DNA of 64,000 nucleotides, taken from assembly GCF_030433685.1 (NCBI RefSeq), contig NZ_JAROCF010000001.1, positions 2,108,001 through 2,172,000 of the forward strand. The letters run 5' to 3'. The position numbers were made by a program, and so were the translations under genes. The notes below the pieces were generated by a model. The model did not search any database. It was not told where the DNA came from and saw nothing but the letters and a program-made list of their open reading frames with translations. The DNA comes from Leifsonia williamsii. GTDB lineage: Bacteria > Actinomycetota > Actinomycetes > Actinomycetales > Microbacteriaceae. Every line of letters begins with the position of its first letter. Position 1 is the first letter of the stretch. This document shows positions 51,316 to 60,049 of the stretch, one piece after another.

Positions 51316-52537
51316 CGCCGGCGCGCCCGCGACCGAGCTCCGGGCGCCCTGGTGGAGGCTGTGGTGGGTCCGCGTGCTCGCGGTCTTCGCCGCGAGCCGG
51401 GTGGCGACGACCGTCATCCTGCTGATCTTCGCCGCGAACCAGGGGCAGAACCCGTGGACAGGGCCGAAGCCGGACTACTTCTCGTACGCCACCATCTGGG
51501 ACGGCCTCTGGTACAACATCGTCGCGGTCTCCGGCTACCCGTCGGTGCTGCCGTACACCGACGGCGTGCATGTCGGCGAGAACGCGTGGGCGTTCATGCC
51601 CGGGTATCCGGCGGTGGTCGACGCGGTGATGTTCCTCACCCGGCTGCCGTGGTCGCCGGCTGCCGTGCTGGTGTCGCTGGCCTGCGCCGCGGGGGCCGCG
51701 CTCGTGTTCTACCGGCTGATGCTGCGGGTCGGGCTCCCGGCCTCCACCTCCCTGTTCGCGGTCGCGCTGTTCTGCGTGTCGCCGGTGTCGCCGCTGTTCC
51801 AGGTGGCGTACGCGGAGGCGCTGTATCTGCTGCTGCTCGCGACCTCCCTGCTGCTCCTGGTCGAGCGGCGGTACGTCGTGCTGTTCCCGGTGGTGCTCGC
51901 GATGGCGTTCACGCGGCCGAGCGGGCTCGCGTTCGCTCTCGCGCTCGCGATGCACGTGGTCTACCGCTGGCTGCGGGTGCGACGCGGCGTCGAGCCGTTC
52001 CCCGTGCGCGAGCGCGTTCTCAGCGTCGGGCTCACCGTGTTCAGCGGGCTCGCCGGCCTCGCCTGGCCGGCCATCGCCGCCGTCGCGACGGGATCGTGGA
52101 CGGCGTACACCGACACCGAGCTGGCGTGGCGCGCGCCGTACATCGGGTACACGCACCTGGTGCCGTTCGCCTCCTGGTTCCAGGGCGCCGACTGGTGGGC
52201 GACCGTGATGCTGGGCGTGCCGGGGTGGATCGGCGTGATCGCGCTGGTGCTGCTCGTGGCGATCTACGCCGTGCTGCTGTTCTCACCGGCGGTGAAGCGG
52301 CTGGGGCCGGACATCCGGTTCTGGGTCGCCGCGTACTCCCTCTACCTGTTCGCCGTGTTCTTCCCGCAGTCGAGCACGTTCCGGCTGCTGATGCCGCTGT
52401 TCCCGCTGCTCGGAGCGGTCGCGCTGCCGCGCAACCGTTGGTACCGGGTGGGGATGGTCGTGCTGTTCCTCGCCCTCCAGGTGGGCTGGATCGCCATCTG
52501 CTGGGGGGTGGACGGGGCCGACTGGTCGCCGCCGTGA
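51284..52537 (+). CDS. Integral membrane protein, GPI-mannosyltransferase-like (417 aa)
   Basis: About ten helices. DGLWYNIVAVSGYP just after helix 1 and AWAFMPGYPAVVDAVM resemble the catalytic loop of polyprenol-phosphate-mannose-dependent GT-C transferases (PIG-V / mannosyltransferase type). FPQSSTFRLLMPLFPLLGA is the conserved C-terminal helix. GTG 51284 lies within dapE; the 32-base overlap suggests cotranscription without a shared pathway. A role in mannosylating lipoglycans or proteins is inferred. Confidence 0.8.
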   Translation: MPGSPVPASTDAGAPATELRAPWWRLWWVRVLAVFAASRVATTVILLIFAANQGQNPWTGPKPDYFSYATIWDGLWYNIVAVSGYPSVLPYTDGVHVGENAWAFMPGYPAVVDAVMFLTRLPWSPAAVLVSLACAAGAALVFYRLMLRVGLPASTSLFAVALFCVSPVSPLFQVAYAEALYLLLLATSLLLLVERRYVVLFPVVLAMAFTRPSGLAFALALAMHVVYRWLRVRRGVEPFPVRERVLSVGLTVFSGLAGLAWPAIAAVATGSWTAYTDTELAWRAPYIGYTHLVPFASWFQGADWWATVMLGVPGWIGVIALVLLVAIYAVLLFSPAVKRLGPDIRFWVAAYSLYLFAVFFPQSSTFRLLMPLFPLLGAVALPRNRWYRVGMVVLFLALQVGWIAICWGVDGADWSPP

Positions 52538-52662
52538 TCGGCCCTCCACCGATACCCGACCGGCCGGTTCGGCAGTGGCCCGGCGGATTCCGCCGACGCC
52601 GAATTTCCACACGCCGTGCCGGATGTCGGATAATAGGAGGACATCCACGAAAGGGGAGCTGC

Positions 52663-52836
52663 ATGGCGGCCATGAAGCCGAGGACCGGGGACGGGCCGAT
52701 GGAGGCTGTGAAGGAGGGACGGCTCATCATCGTGCGTGTGCCGCTCGAGGGTGGGGGACGTCTCGTCGTCTCCGTCAACGACGCGGAAGCCAAAGAACTC
52801 CACGATGCGCTCGCGAGTGTGGTGAGCGCCTCCTAG
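52663..52836 (+). CDS. DUF3117 protein (57 aa)
   Basis: MAAMKPRTGDGPMEAVKEGR is the invariant start of DUF3117, a small protein conserved throughout actinobacteria (Rv1211 type). The rest, IIVRVPLEGGGRLVVSVNDAEAKEL, forms a short beta-hairpin and helix. Function unknown despite strong conservation. AAGGGGAG gives a good ribosome-binding site. It is followed by a 31-bp-arm palindrome. Confidence 0.92.
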   Translation: MAAMKPRTGDGPMEAVKEGRLIIVRVPLEGGGRLVVSVNDAEAKELHDALASVVSAS

Positions 52837-52859
52837 CGAGGCGTCCACCGGCTTGCGCA

Positions 52860-52926
52860 GCCGTCGAGTACACGAAGAATGCGCGGAATCACGACGATTC
52901 CGCGCATTCTTCGCGTACTGGGCGGC
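52860..52926. terminator. 31-bp-arm palindrome in a convergent gap
   Basis: Arms 52860-52890 and 52896-52926 pair with 3 mismatches around ACGAC. The inner 18 bp (CGAAGAATGCGCGGAATC) are perfect. The outer part contains GAGTACACG, close to the GAGTACGC of the pnp terminator. Confidence 0.8.
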
Positions 52927-52956
52927 TTCTCTGCTCGGCGGCTGCCGGGCGCACGG

Positions 52957-53589
52957 CTACGGGGTGAGCTTCGTGATCTGGAGCAGGCCGTCGCCGGCGG
53001 GGGAGAGGGCGCTGATGACGGCGCCGGAGGCCGCGGTCTCGGTGATCAGGGTCCGGAAGCCGGTCGCGATCTCGTCGCGCGCGGCCGGGTCGGCGACGCG
53101 GCCCCGCCACAGCGCGCGGGCGACGAGCACCGTGCCGCCCGGGCGCACCAGGCGGAGTCCGTGCTCGACGTACTCGATCACCGACTGCGGATCGGCGTCG
53201 ACGAAGACGATGTCGTAGGAGTTCTCGTTCATGCGTGGTAGCACGTCGAGCGCGCGGCCGGGGATCAGCCGGACGCGGTTCGACGGCGCGCCCGCCTCGG
53301 TGAAGAACGCCCGCGCGTGCTGCTGGTGCTCCACCTCCACATCGATGGAGGTCAGCTGCGCCTCCGGGCTGCCCGTGAGCAGCCACAGGCCGGAGACGCC
53401 GACTCCGGTGCCGATCTCGACGATGTTCTCGGCGGCGGTGGCGGCCACCACGACGGCGGCCTGAGCGCCCGTGCTCGGCGGGATCGGGTCGATGCCGAGC
53501 TCCAGCGACTGCTGACGGGCCCGCAGGATCACCTCGCTCTCGACGATCACGTCGTCGGCGAATCTCCAGTTCGAGTCCTTCTCAGACAC
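52957..53589 (-). CDS. SAM-dependent O-methyltransferase, caffeoyl-CoA/catechol type (210 aa)
   Basis: NIVEIGTGVGVSGLWLL is the SAM-binding motif I, LTSIDVEVEHQQHAR motif II and DIVFVDADPQSVIEYV the metal-binding region of class I O-methyltransferases. Very similar short enzymes are widespread in actinobacteria (Rv1220c type), where they sit, as here, next to DUF3117 and tatB. Substrate unknown. Confidence 0.9.
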   Translation of the reverse strand: MSEKDSNWRFADDVIVESEVILRARQQSLELGIDPIPPSTGAQAAVVVAATAAENIVEIGTGVGVSGLWLLTGSPEAQLTSIDVEVEHQQHARAFFTEAGAPSNRVRLIPGRALDVLPRMNENSYDIVFVDADPQSVIEYVEHGLRLVRPGGTVLVARALWRGRVADPAARDEIATGFRTLITETAASGAVISALSPAGDGLLQITKLTP

Positions 53590-53655
53590 AGCGCTCCCTC
53601 ACTCCCTCCCCAGGATACGGTGCGCGGTTCCAGCATCCGTGCAGCGCCGGGCGGA

Positions 53656-53661
53656 TATCCT
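53656..53661 (+). promoter_or_regulatory. Leaderless -10 element for tatB
   Basis: TATCCT ends 6 bases before the GTG at 53668. Confidence 0.5.
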
Positions 53662-53667
53662 CGACAT

Positions 53668-54033
53668 GTGTTCGGCCTGACCTTCGACAAACTGCTCATC
53701 GTGGCGGTGATCGCCGCGTTCGTCATCGGTCCCGAGCGCCTGCCCACGTACGCGGCCAAGCTGGGCGGTCTCGTCCGCTCCCTGCGCGACTTCGCCAACG
53801 GCGCCAAGAGCCGGATGCGCGAGGAGATGGGCCCCGAGTTCGACGAGGTCGACTGGAAGAAGCTCGACCCCCGGCAGTACGACCCGCGCCGGATCATCCG
53901 CGAGGCGCTGCTCGAGGACTCACCGGCTCCTGCCAGCTCGATCAAGCCGGTGACGCAGTCGGCGTACGCGCAGCGCGCGGCCAGGACGCTGCAGGCGGGG
54001 GCGGTTCCCCCCTTCGACAGCGAGTCGACCTGA
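53668..54033 (+). CDS. tatB: Sec-independent protein translocase subunit TatB
   Basis: One N-terminal membrane helix (FDKLLIVAVIAAFVIGPERLP) followed by an amphipathic helix (AAKLGGLVRSLRDFANGAKS) and a charged, flexible tail. The GPERLP hinge and length of 121 residues fit TatB rather than TatA. It is the twin-arginine receptor partner of TatC; tatC is not in the window. Relevant because the membrane Mo-enzyme at 14188-15735 has a twin-arginine motif. Confidence 0.87.
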   Translation: MFGLTFDKLLIVAVIAAFVIGPERLPTYAAKLGGLVRSLRDFANGAKSRMREEMGPEFDEVDWKKLDPRQYDPRRIIREALLEDSPAPASSIKPVTQSAYAQRAARTLQAGAVPPFDSEST

Positions 54034-54095
54034 CCGCTCGCCGTCGACCTGCCAGCTCGGCCGGGGCGTTCCTCCGCCGCCGCCGCGGCATCCAC

Positions 54096-54101
54096 TACGC
54101 T
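54096..54101 (+). promoter_or_regulatory. Leaderless -10 element for the MFS transporter
   Basis: TACGCT ends 6 bases before the ATG at 54108. Confidence 0.5.
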
Positions 54102-54107
54102 GCGGAC

Positions 54108-55487
54108 ATGATCGCAACGGAGCCGTCGCTCGATCGGGCGACCGTCGCGCGGTACGCCGTCGGCTCGCTCGGCACGGGCGGCTTCGCCACGCTGCCGGGC
54201 CTGGTGCTCGTCTACTACCTGACCAACACGCTGGGAGTCCCCGCCCTCGCCGCGGGTGCGGTCGTCGTGGTCGCCAAGGTGTGGGACGTCGTCATCGACC
54301 CCGTCATCGGCGCCCGCAGCGACCGCATGCTCGCGGCGCGCGGGTCGCGTCGGCCGGCGATGGTGCTCGGGGCGGCGGCGTTGCCGGTGTTCTTCCTGCT
54401 CACGTTCCTCGTGCCCCCGGGAACGCCGTGGGTGGTGGCGGCGCTGTGGGTGCTGGTCGCCTTCGTGCTGACCGCGACCGCTTTCAGCCTGTTCCAGGTG
54501 CCGTACATCGCATTGCCGGCCGAGCTGGCCGCCGGCTACGACGAGCGCACCCGGCTGCTGACCTGGCGCGTGGTGGTGCTGACCTTCGCGATCCTGCTGT
54601 TCGGAGCGGGAGGGCCGGCGCTGCGGTCGCTCGGCGGCGGAAGCACCTTCGGCGGGTACGCGCTCATGGCGCTCGTCGCCGCCGTGGTCATCGGCGCCGG
54701 GATGCTGGTGTCCAGCACGGTCGCGCCGCGCGGACTGCCCGCCGGCGCTCTTCCACCGCGGGAAAGCGCGCTGGTGACGCTGCGTGCGAACTACGCCGCG
54801 GGTGTGCGCGTGCTGCGCGAGAGCCGGCCGTTCCGGGCGCTGCTGTCGGCCTTCCTGCTGCAGGGCCTCGCGACGGGGATGATGCTGGCGGGCGCGAACT
54901 ACGTGGCGACCTGGGTGCTCCACTCGGAGGACGCGGTGACACTGCTGTTCCTCGCCCTCATCGCACCGGCACTGGTGGTGACACCGCTGTGGGGCGTTGT
55001 GGCGCGGCGCGTCGGCAAGGAGCGCGGCTTCCGGATCGCCTCCGCTCTGTTCGCGCTGGCCGCGCTCTCGATGATCGGCCTGCTGTGGGCGCCCGGCGCC
55101 TGGCTGTATCTGCCGGTCGCGGTGGCGGGAGCGGCGTATGCGGGGATGCAGTCCCTCCCGATGGCCATGCTCCCGGACGTGATCTCGCACGACGCGCGCA
55201 GCGGCGGGGGCGATCGCGCCGGGACGTTCGGCGGCATGTGGACCGCGGGGGAGACGACGGGCATGGCGCTCGGGACGGCCGCCTTCGCCCTCGCGCTCGC
55301 CATCACCGGATACGTCGAGCGCAGCGCCGACCCGTCCGTGGTCGTGGCCGGAGCGACGCAGCCCGGCAGCGCGGTCGCGGGCATCGTCGTCGCGTTCAGC
55401 GTCATCCCGGCCGCGATCGTCGCTCTCAGCCTCGTGCCGCTCGCCCGCTACCGGCTCCGCAGGGAGGACATCGATGGTCTCGTTTGA
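54108..55487 (+). CDS. MFS transporter, GPH-like (459 aa)
   Basis: Twelve-helix transporter. KVWDVVIDPVIGARSDR is the loop 2-3 motif of the glycoside-pentoside-hexuronide cation symporter branch, and FSLFQVPYIALPAEL is the helix-4 segment seen in that group. No sugar genes lie nearby. The downstream PLP decarboxylase gene overlaps its last 14 bases, so the pair may import and process one substrate. The substrate itself is not known. Confidence 0.87.
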   Translation: MIATEPSLDRATVARYAVGSLGTGGFATLPGLVLVYYLTNTLGVPALAAGAVVVVAKVWDVVIDPVIGARSDRMLAARGSRRPAMVLGAAALPVFFLLTFLVPPGTPWVVAALWVLVAFVLTATAFSLFQVPYIALPAELAAGYDERTRLLTWRVVVLTFAILLFGAGGPALRSLGGGSTFGGYALMALVAAVVIGAGMLVSSTVAPRGLPAGALPPRESALVTLRANYAAGVRVLRESRPFRALLSAFLLQGLATGMMLAGANYVATWVLHSEDAVTLLFLALIAPALVVTPLWGVVARRVGKERGFRIASALFALAALSMIGLLWAPGAWLYLPVAVAGAAYAGMQSLPMAMLPDVISHDARSGGGDRAGTFGGMWTAGETTGMALGTAAFALALAITGYVERSADPSVVVAGATQPGSAVAGIVVAFSVIPAAIVALSLVPLARYRLRREDIDGLV

Positions 55488-56976
55488 CGCGCAGGCGATC
55501 CTCGCGCGGCTGGCGGCGCTCCGCTCGGCCGACGCCCCGACCCACGGCGGCCGGGTGCTGAGCTACGTGTACGACTCCGGCGTGCCCGCGATCGACGAGC
55601 TGGCCACGGAGGCGATGCGGCTGGTGCAGCCGGTCAACGGACTCGACCCGACGACGTTCACCTCGGTGGCCGTGATGGAGCGGGAGGTGGTGGGCTTCGC
55701 GCGCGAGCTGCTGCACGGCGGCGACGACGTGGTGGGCTCGGTCACCTCGGGTGGGACGGAGTCGTGCCTGCTCGCCGTCAAGACCGCGCGCGACGCGTGG
55801 CGGGCGGAGGCTGCGGCGCGCGGCGAGGCCGAGGCGGTCCGTCCGCGCATCCTGGCCCCGATCACGGTGCACGCCGCGTTCCACAAGGCCGCAGAGTACT
55901 TCGACCTGGAGCTGGACCTCGTGCCCGTCGACCCGGCGACCGGGCGTCTCGACCCGGAGCGGCTGGTCGAGCGGCTGGGATCCGACGTGGCGCTCACGGT
56001 CGTGTCGGCGCCGTCCTACCCCTTCGGCACGCTCGACCCGGTGGAGGAGGTGGCCGCCGCGTGCGAGGAGGCCGGCGTCGCCCTGCACGTCGACGGCTGC
56101 ATCGGCGGCTGGATCCTGCCGTTATGGCGGGCGGATGACGGCGGTGCGCTGCCGGCCTGGGACTTCCGGGTGCCGGGAGTGACGAGCGTCTCCGCCGACC
56201 TCCACAAGTACGGCTACGCGCCCAAGGGGGCGAGCGTGCTCCTGCAGCGCGGCCGCGACCGCCAGCGGCGGCAGTACTTCGCGACGACCGGCTGGCCGGG
56301 CTACCCGGTTGTCAACCCGACGCTGCTCGGTTCGAAGTCCGCGGGCTCGCTCGCGGCCTCCTGGGCGATCGTGCAGGCGCTCGGCGCACGCGGCTTCGCC
56401 GAGCTGGCGGAGTCGTGCCGCCGCTCGACGCGGGCGCTCGCCGACCTGGTGGCCGACATCGAGGGCCTGCGCGTGCTCGGCGCACCGACCGGTCCGCTGC
56501 TCGCCATCGCCTCCGATGACGCGGTGCCGCCGGAGCGCCGGGTGGACCCGCATCACTGGGCGGACCGCGTGCGGCGGCGCGGCTGGCACCTGCAGCTGCA
56601 GCCCGGGCTCGCGCAGCCCGACGGCACGCGGCTGCCGCACACCACGCACCTCACGGTCACACCGGTGACGGGGTCGCGGTTGGACGAATTGGAGGCGGCG
56701 CTCCGGGCCTCGGCGGACGAGGCGCGCGGCGTGCCCCCGGTCGACGCGGAGGCGGTGCTGGCGCAGCTCCCGGGCGCCGCGAGCCTCCCGCCCGCCGGCC
56801 TCGACTCCGACACCGCCGCCGAGCTGCTCGGGGCGCTCGGCCTCGCCGGACGCGACGGCGACGGCGGGCTCCCGCCGGAGCAGGCGCCCCTGCTCGCGCT
56901 GATCGAGGCGCTCCCGCGCCCGGTCACCGAGCGCCTCCTGATCGAGCTCCTCGCCCGCATCGTCGAGCCCCGCTAG
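55474..56976 (+). CDS. PLP-dependent decarboxylase / sphingosine-phosphate-lyase-like enzyme (500 aa)
   Basis: Fold-type I PLP enzyme. TSGGTESCLLAVKTARD is the phosphate-binding start, HVDGCIGGWILPLW the cofactor aspartate region, and SVSADLHKYGYAPKGASV holds the Schiff-base lysine K245. This combination is closer to sphingosine-1-phosphate lyase and tyrosine decarboxylase relatives than to glutamate decarboxylases. About 100 extra C-terminal residues are alanine/leucine-rich. It overlaps the MFS gene, indicating coexpression. Confidence 0.87.
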   Translation: MVSFDAQAILARLAALRSADAPTHGGRVLSYVYDSGVPAIDELATEAMRLVQPVNGLDPTTFTSVAVMEREVVGFARELLHGGDDVVGSVTSGGTESCLLAVKTARDAWRAEAAARGEAEAVRPRILAPITVHAAFHKAAEYFDLELDLVPVDPATGRLDPERLVERLGSDVALTVVSAPSYPFGTLDPVEEVAAACEEAGVALHVDGCIGGWILPLWRADDGGALPAWDFRVPGVTSVSADLHKYGYAPKGASVLLQRGRDRQRRQYFATTGWPGYPVVNPTLLGSKSAGSLAASWAIVQALGARGFAELAESCRRSTRALADLVADIEGLRVLGAPTGPLLAIASDDAVPPERRVDPHHWADRVRRRGWHLQLQPGLAQPDGTRLPHTTHLTVTPVTGSRLDELEAALRASADEARGVPPVDAEAVLAQLPGAASLPPAGLDSDTAAELLGALGLAGRDGDGGLPPEQAPLLALIEALPRPVTERLLIELLARIVEPR

Positions 56977-57008
56977 CCACGAGCGGCTAGCGCCTAGCGG
57001 CTAGCGGT

Positions 57009-58175
57009 TCAGCGGACGGAGAGGCCGAGCTTGCGGCCGGAGAGGCCGCGCGAGCGCGTCGCGAGGCGCTCGGCGACCGCGCGGATCGCGACGGCGGCCG
57101 GGTCGGCCGGGTCGGTGACGACGATCGGGGCGCCCGCGTCCCCGCCCGCGCGCAGCGCGATGCTGAGCGGCACGGAGGCCAGCAGCGGCACCTCCTCGTC
57201 CTGCCCGGCCGACAGCCGGCGCGCCACCTCGGCGCCGCCGCCGCTGCCGAACAGGTCGAGCACCGTGCCGTCGGGCTGGGGGAGGCCCGCCATGTTCTCG
57301 ATGACGCCGACGACCTTCTGGCCGGTCTGCCTCGCGACGACGCCGCTGCGCTCGGCCACGTCGGCGGCGGCGGGCTGCGGCGTGGTGACGACCAGCACCT
57401 CCGCGCCGGGGAGCAGCTGGCCGACCGAGATGGCGATGTCGCCGGTCCCGGGCGGAAGGTCGAGCAGCAGCACGTCGAGGTCGCCGAAGAACACGTCGGT
57501 CAGGAACTGCTGGATCGTCCGGTGCAGCATCGGCCCGCGCCAGGCGACCGCCGCGGAGGCGGAGTCGACGAACATGCCGATGGAGACGACCTTCACGCCG
57601 TACGCCACCGGCGGCAGGATCATGTCGTCCACCCGGGTCGGCCGCGGTGCGACGCCGTGCTCGTCGGTGAGGCCGAGCACGCCGGGGATCGAGAAGCCGT
57701 GCACATCCGCGTCCACGATCCCGACCCGCAGCCCGCGCTCAGCCAGCGCGACGGCGAGGTTGGCGGTCAGCGTCGACTTGCCGACGCCGCCCTTGCCACT
57801 GGTGACCGCATACACGCGGGTCAGCGAATCCGGGCCGAACTGCGGGCCCCGGGAGGCGCGGCCGCCGCGCAGCCGCTCGGTGAGCGCCTTCCGCTCGGCC
57901 GGGGTCATCACGCCGACGTCGACGGTCACGCCGGTGACGCCGGGCACGCTCGCGGCAGCGGCGTGCACGTCGCGCTCGATCGCGTCGGCCGCCGGGCAGC
58001 CGACGATGGTGAGCTTGACGCCGACGGTCGCGTGACCATCGGCCGACACCTCCACGCCGGAGACCATGTCGAGCTCCACGATCGGCTTGCGGATCTCGGG
58101 GTCGAGCACGGCTCCGAGCGCGCGCTCGACCGCGGTGCGCAGCGGAGCGGCCTCCACGCCCTCCACGTCAGGCAC
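57009..58175 (-). CDS. mrp: Mrp/ApbC-type P-loop ATPase, iron-sulfur cluster carrier
   Basis: Residues 9-90 are a MIP18 (DUF59) domain. The ATPase has the deviant Walker A SGKGGVGKST at 126-135 and DLPPGTGDIAISV later. The C-terminal CxxC that binds the bridging 4Fe-4S cluster in ApbC/Nbp35 is not seen: the region reads NMAGLPQPDGTVLDLFGSGGG. It may bind a cluster differently or act otherwise. GTG start overlapping the DUF1003 gene by 8 bases; third gene of its operon. 388 residues. Confidence 0.92.
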   Translation of the reverse strand: MPDVEGVEAAPLRTAVERALGAVLDPEIRKPIVELDMVSGVEVSADGHATVGVKLTIVGCPAADAIERDVHAAAASVPGVTGVTVDVGVMTPAERKALTERLRGGRASRGPQFGPDSLTRVYAVTSGKGGVGKSTLTANLAVALAERGLRVGIVDADVHGFSIPGVLGLTDEHGVAPRPTRVDDMILPPVAYGVKVVSIGMFVDSASAAVAWRGPMLHRTIQQFLTDVFFGDLDVLLLDLPPGTGDIAISVGQLLPGAEVLVVTTPQPAAADVAERSGVVARQTGQKVVGVIENMAGLPQPDGTVLDLFGSGGGAEVARRLSAGQDEEVPLLASVPLSIALRAGGDAGAPIVVTDPADPAAVAIRAVAERLATRSRGLSGRKLGLSVR

Positions 58176-58686
58176 GGGCCTGCCCGCCCTCGCCCTCGCG
58201 CTCCTCGAGGTCTTCGAGCAGCGCGCGCAGCTCGGCGCGGATGAAGTCCTTGGTCGCCATGTCCTTCACCGCCAGCCGCAGCGCTACCACCTCGCGGGCG
58301 AGGTACTCGGTGTCGGCGAGGTTGCGCTCGGCGCGCTGCCGGTCCTGCTCGATCTGCACGCGGTCGCGGTCGTCCTGCCGGTTCTGGGCGAGCAGGATGA
58401 GCGGCGCCGCGTACGACGCCTGCAGCGACAGCACCAGTGTGAGGGCGATGAAGCCCAGGCCGGCGGAGTCGAACCGCCACGACTCCGGCAGGAGCGTGTT
58501 CCACAGCATCCACGCCAGCACGAAGACCGTCAGCCCGAGCACGAACCACGGCGTGCCCATGGCGCGCGCGATCCACTCGGTGAACCGGCCGAACCGGTCG
58601 CTCTGCTCGGGGCCGCGCCGGCCGAGCACCGGCGTCCGCAGCCCCTTGGGGGCGTCCAGCCGCGCGTCGTCCCTACCTCGTGCCAC
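58168..58686 (-). CDS. DUF1003 membrane protein (172 aa)
   Basis: Two membrane helices (WFVLGLTVFVLAWMLWNTLLP and LGFIALTLVLSLQASYAAPLIL) with the DUF1003 sequence ILLAQNRQDDRDRVQIEQDRQRAERN directly after, then a long charged coiled coil. Function not established. GTG start overlaps the MgtE_N-CBS gene by 14 bases, and its stop overlaps mrp, so the three are cotranslated. Confidence 0.9.
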   Translation of the reverse strand: MARGRDDARLDAPKGLRTPVLGRRGPEQSDRFGRFTEWIARAMGTPWFVLGLTVFVLAWMLWNTLLPESWRFDSAGLGFIALTLVLSLQASYAAPLILLAQNRQDDRDRVQIEQDRQRAERNLADTEYLAREVVALRLAVKDMATKDFIRAELRALLEDLEEREGEGGQARA

Positions 58687-59992
58687 TTCCGCCCCTCCTT
58701 CCGTTCACGATGCGGATGCTGCCGGTCTCGTCGGACGGGCCGCGTTTCACGGGTTCGTCTTCGTCTTGACTCCGCCAGTCGTCCGGGAGCAGATAGTCGA
58801 GGATGTCGTCGATGGTCACCACCCCGACGAGCCGGTGCTTCTCGTCCACGACCGGGACCGAGACGAGGTTGTAGCTGGCCAGGATGCGAGAGACCTCGGC
58901 CGCGGACGTGTCGGCGGTGACCGGCTCCAGGCTGGGGTCGAGCAGGGTGCCGAGGCGCACGTGCGGCGGGTAGCGCAGCATCCGCTGGAAGTGCACGATG
59001 CCGAGGAACCGGCCGGTCGGCGCCTCGTACGGCGGAAGGGTCACGCAGACGGCCGCGCCCAGGGCGGGCGCCAGCTCGTGCCGGCGGATGAGCGCGAGAC
59101 CTTCGGCGACCGTGGCGTCAGCCGAGACGATGATCGGCTCGGTCGTCATCAGGCCGCCTGCGGTGTCGGGGGCGTAGGTGAGGAGCATGCGGACGTCCTC
59201 CGCCTCCTCGGGCTCCATCAGCTCCAGGAGGTGCTCACCGCGCTCGTCCGACAGCTGCGCGATCAGGTCGGCGGCGTCGTCGGGCTGCATCTGGTCGAGC
59301 ACGTCGGCGGCGCGGTCGTCGTCGAGCTTGGTGAGGATCTGCACCTGCTCGCTCTCCGGCATCTCCTCGAGCACGTCGGCGAGCCGATCGTCGGGGAGCT
59401 CCTCCGCCACCTCGAGCATGCGCTGTGGCGGGAGGTCGAGCAGCGTGTTGGCGAGGTCGGCGGGCTTCAGCTCGGAGTACGTCGCGATCAGCTGCTCGGC
59501 CGACTGCGCGGCACCGCGCTCCTGCTTCTCGCGCACCTCGTTCCAGGCCACGAGGGTCGTCGGACCCTTGCCGAACGGGGACGGACCCACCTTCGGCCGG
59601 CGCACGAACAGCTGGCTGACCGCCCACTCGCCGGTCGGCGACTCCTCGATCGCCACATCCTCCACCGTCGCCTCGCCGCTGCCGTCCGCGAAGACGACCC
59701 GGCGGCCCAGCAGCTCGGCGATCACGCGCACCTCGCCGCCGCGCTGCTCGAACCGGCGCACGTTGATCAGCCCGTTGGTGATGATCTGCCCGCTGGAGAT
59801 GCTGGTCACGCGGCCGATCGAGAGGAACACCCTGCGCTTGCCCGGGATCTCGACCACGAGCCCGACGACGCTCGGCGGATCGTTCTTGCGGTACACCACG
59901 AGCACGTCGCGCACGCGACCGACCCGGTCTCCGACCGGGTCGAACACGCTTGTCCCGGCCAGCCGGGCGACGAAGATTCTGCTCGGGCTCAC
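58673..59992 (-). CDS. MgtE N-terminal/CBS domain protein lacking a transport domain (439 aa)
   Basis: N-terminal PRC-barrel-like part (about 1-125), then an MgtE_N superhelical domain (LPDDRLADVLEEMPESEQVQ; VLDQMQPDDAADLI) and a CBS pair (GGLMTTEPIIVSAD; LVGVVTIDDILDYLLPDDW). The MgtE pore helices are absent, so it may be a cytosolic magnesium or nucleotide sensor. GTG 59992, with TAGGTT 7 bases upstream. First gene of an operon with DUF1003 and mrp. Confidence 0.9.
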   Translation of the reverse strand: MSPSRIFVARLAGTSVFDPVGDRVGRVRDVLVVYRKNDPPSVVGLVVEIPGKRRVFLSIGRVTSISSGQIITNGLINVRRFEQRGGEVRVIAELLGRRVVFADGSGEATVEDVAIEESPTGEWAVSQLFVRRPKVGPSPFGKGPTTLVAWNEVREKQERGAAQSAEQLIATYSELKPADLANTLLDLPPQRMLEVAEELPDDRLADVLEEMPESEQVQILTKLDDDRAADVLDQMQPDDAADLIAQLSDERGEHLLELMEPEEAEDVRMLLTYAPDTAGGLMTTEPIIVSADATVAEGLALIRRHELAPALGAAVCVTLPPYEAPTGRFLGIVHFQRMLRYPPHVRLGTLLDPSLEPVTADTSAAEVSRILASYNLVSVPVVDEKHRLVGVVTIDDILDYLLPDDWRSQDEDEPVKRGPSDETGSIRIVNGRRGGSGTR

Positions 59993-59999
59993 GTGTAAT

Positions 60000-60005
60000 A
60001 ACCTA
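60000..60005 (-). promoter_or_regulatory. Leaderless -10 element for the MgtE_N-CBS operon
   Basis: TAGGTT on the minus strand, 7 bases before the GTG. Confidence 0.5.
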
Positions 60006-60049
60006 AGCCCTTCCCGCCGCAGGGGCCCTGACAATGGGATGATGGCGGC

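Noticed and set aside
56976..57008. AGCGGCTAGCG direct repeats as a functional element
   Set aside because: Only 32 bases long, with weak pairing. It may be chance in a G+C-rich gap.
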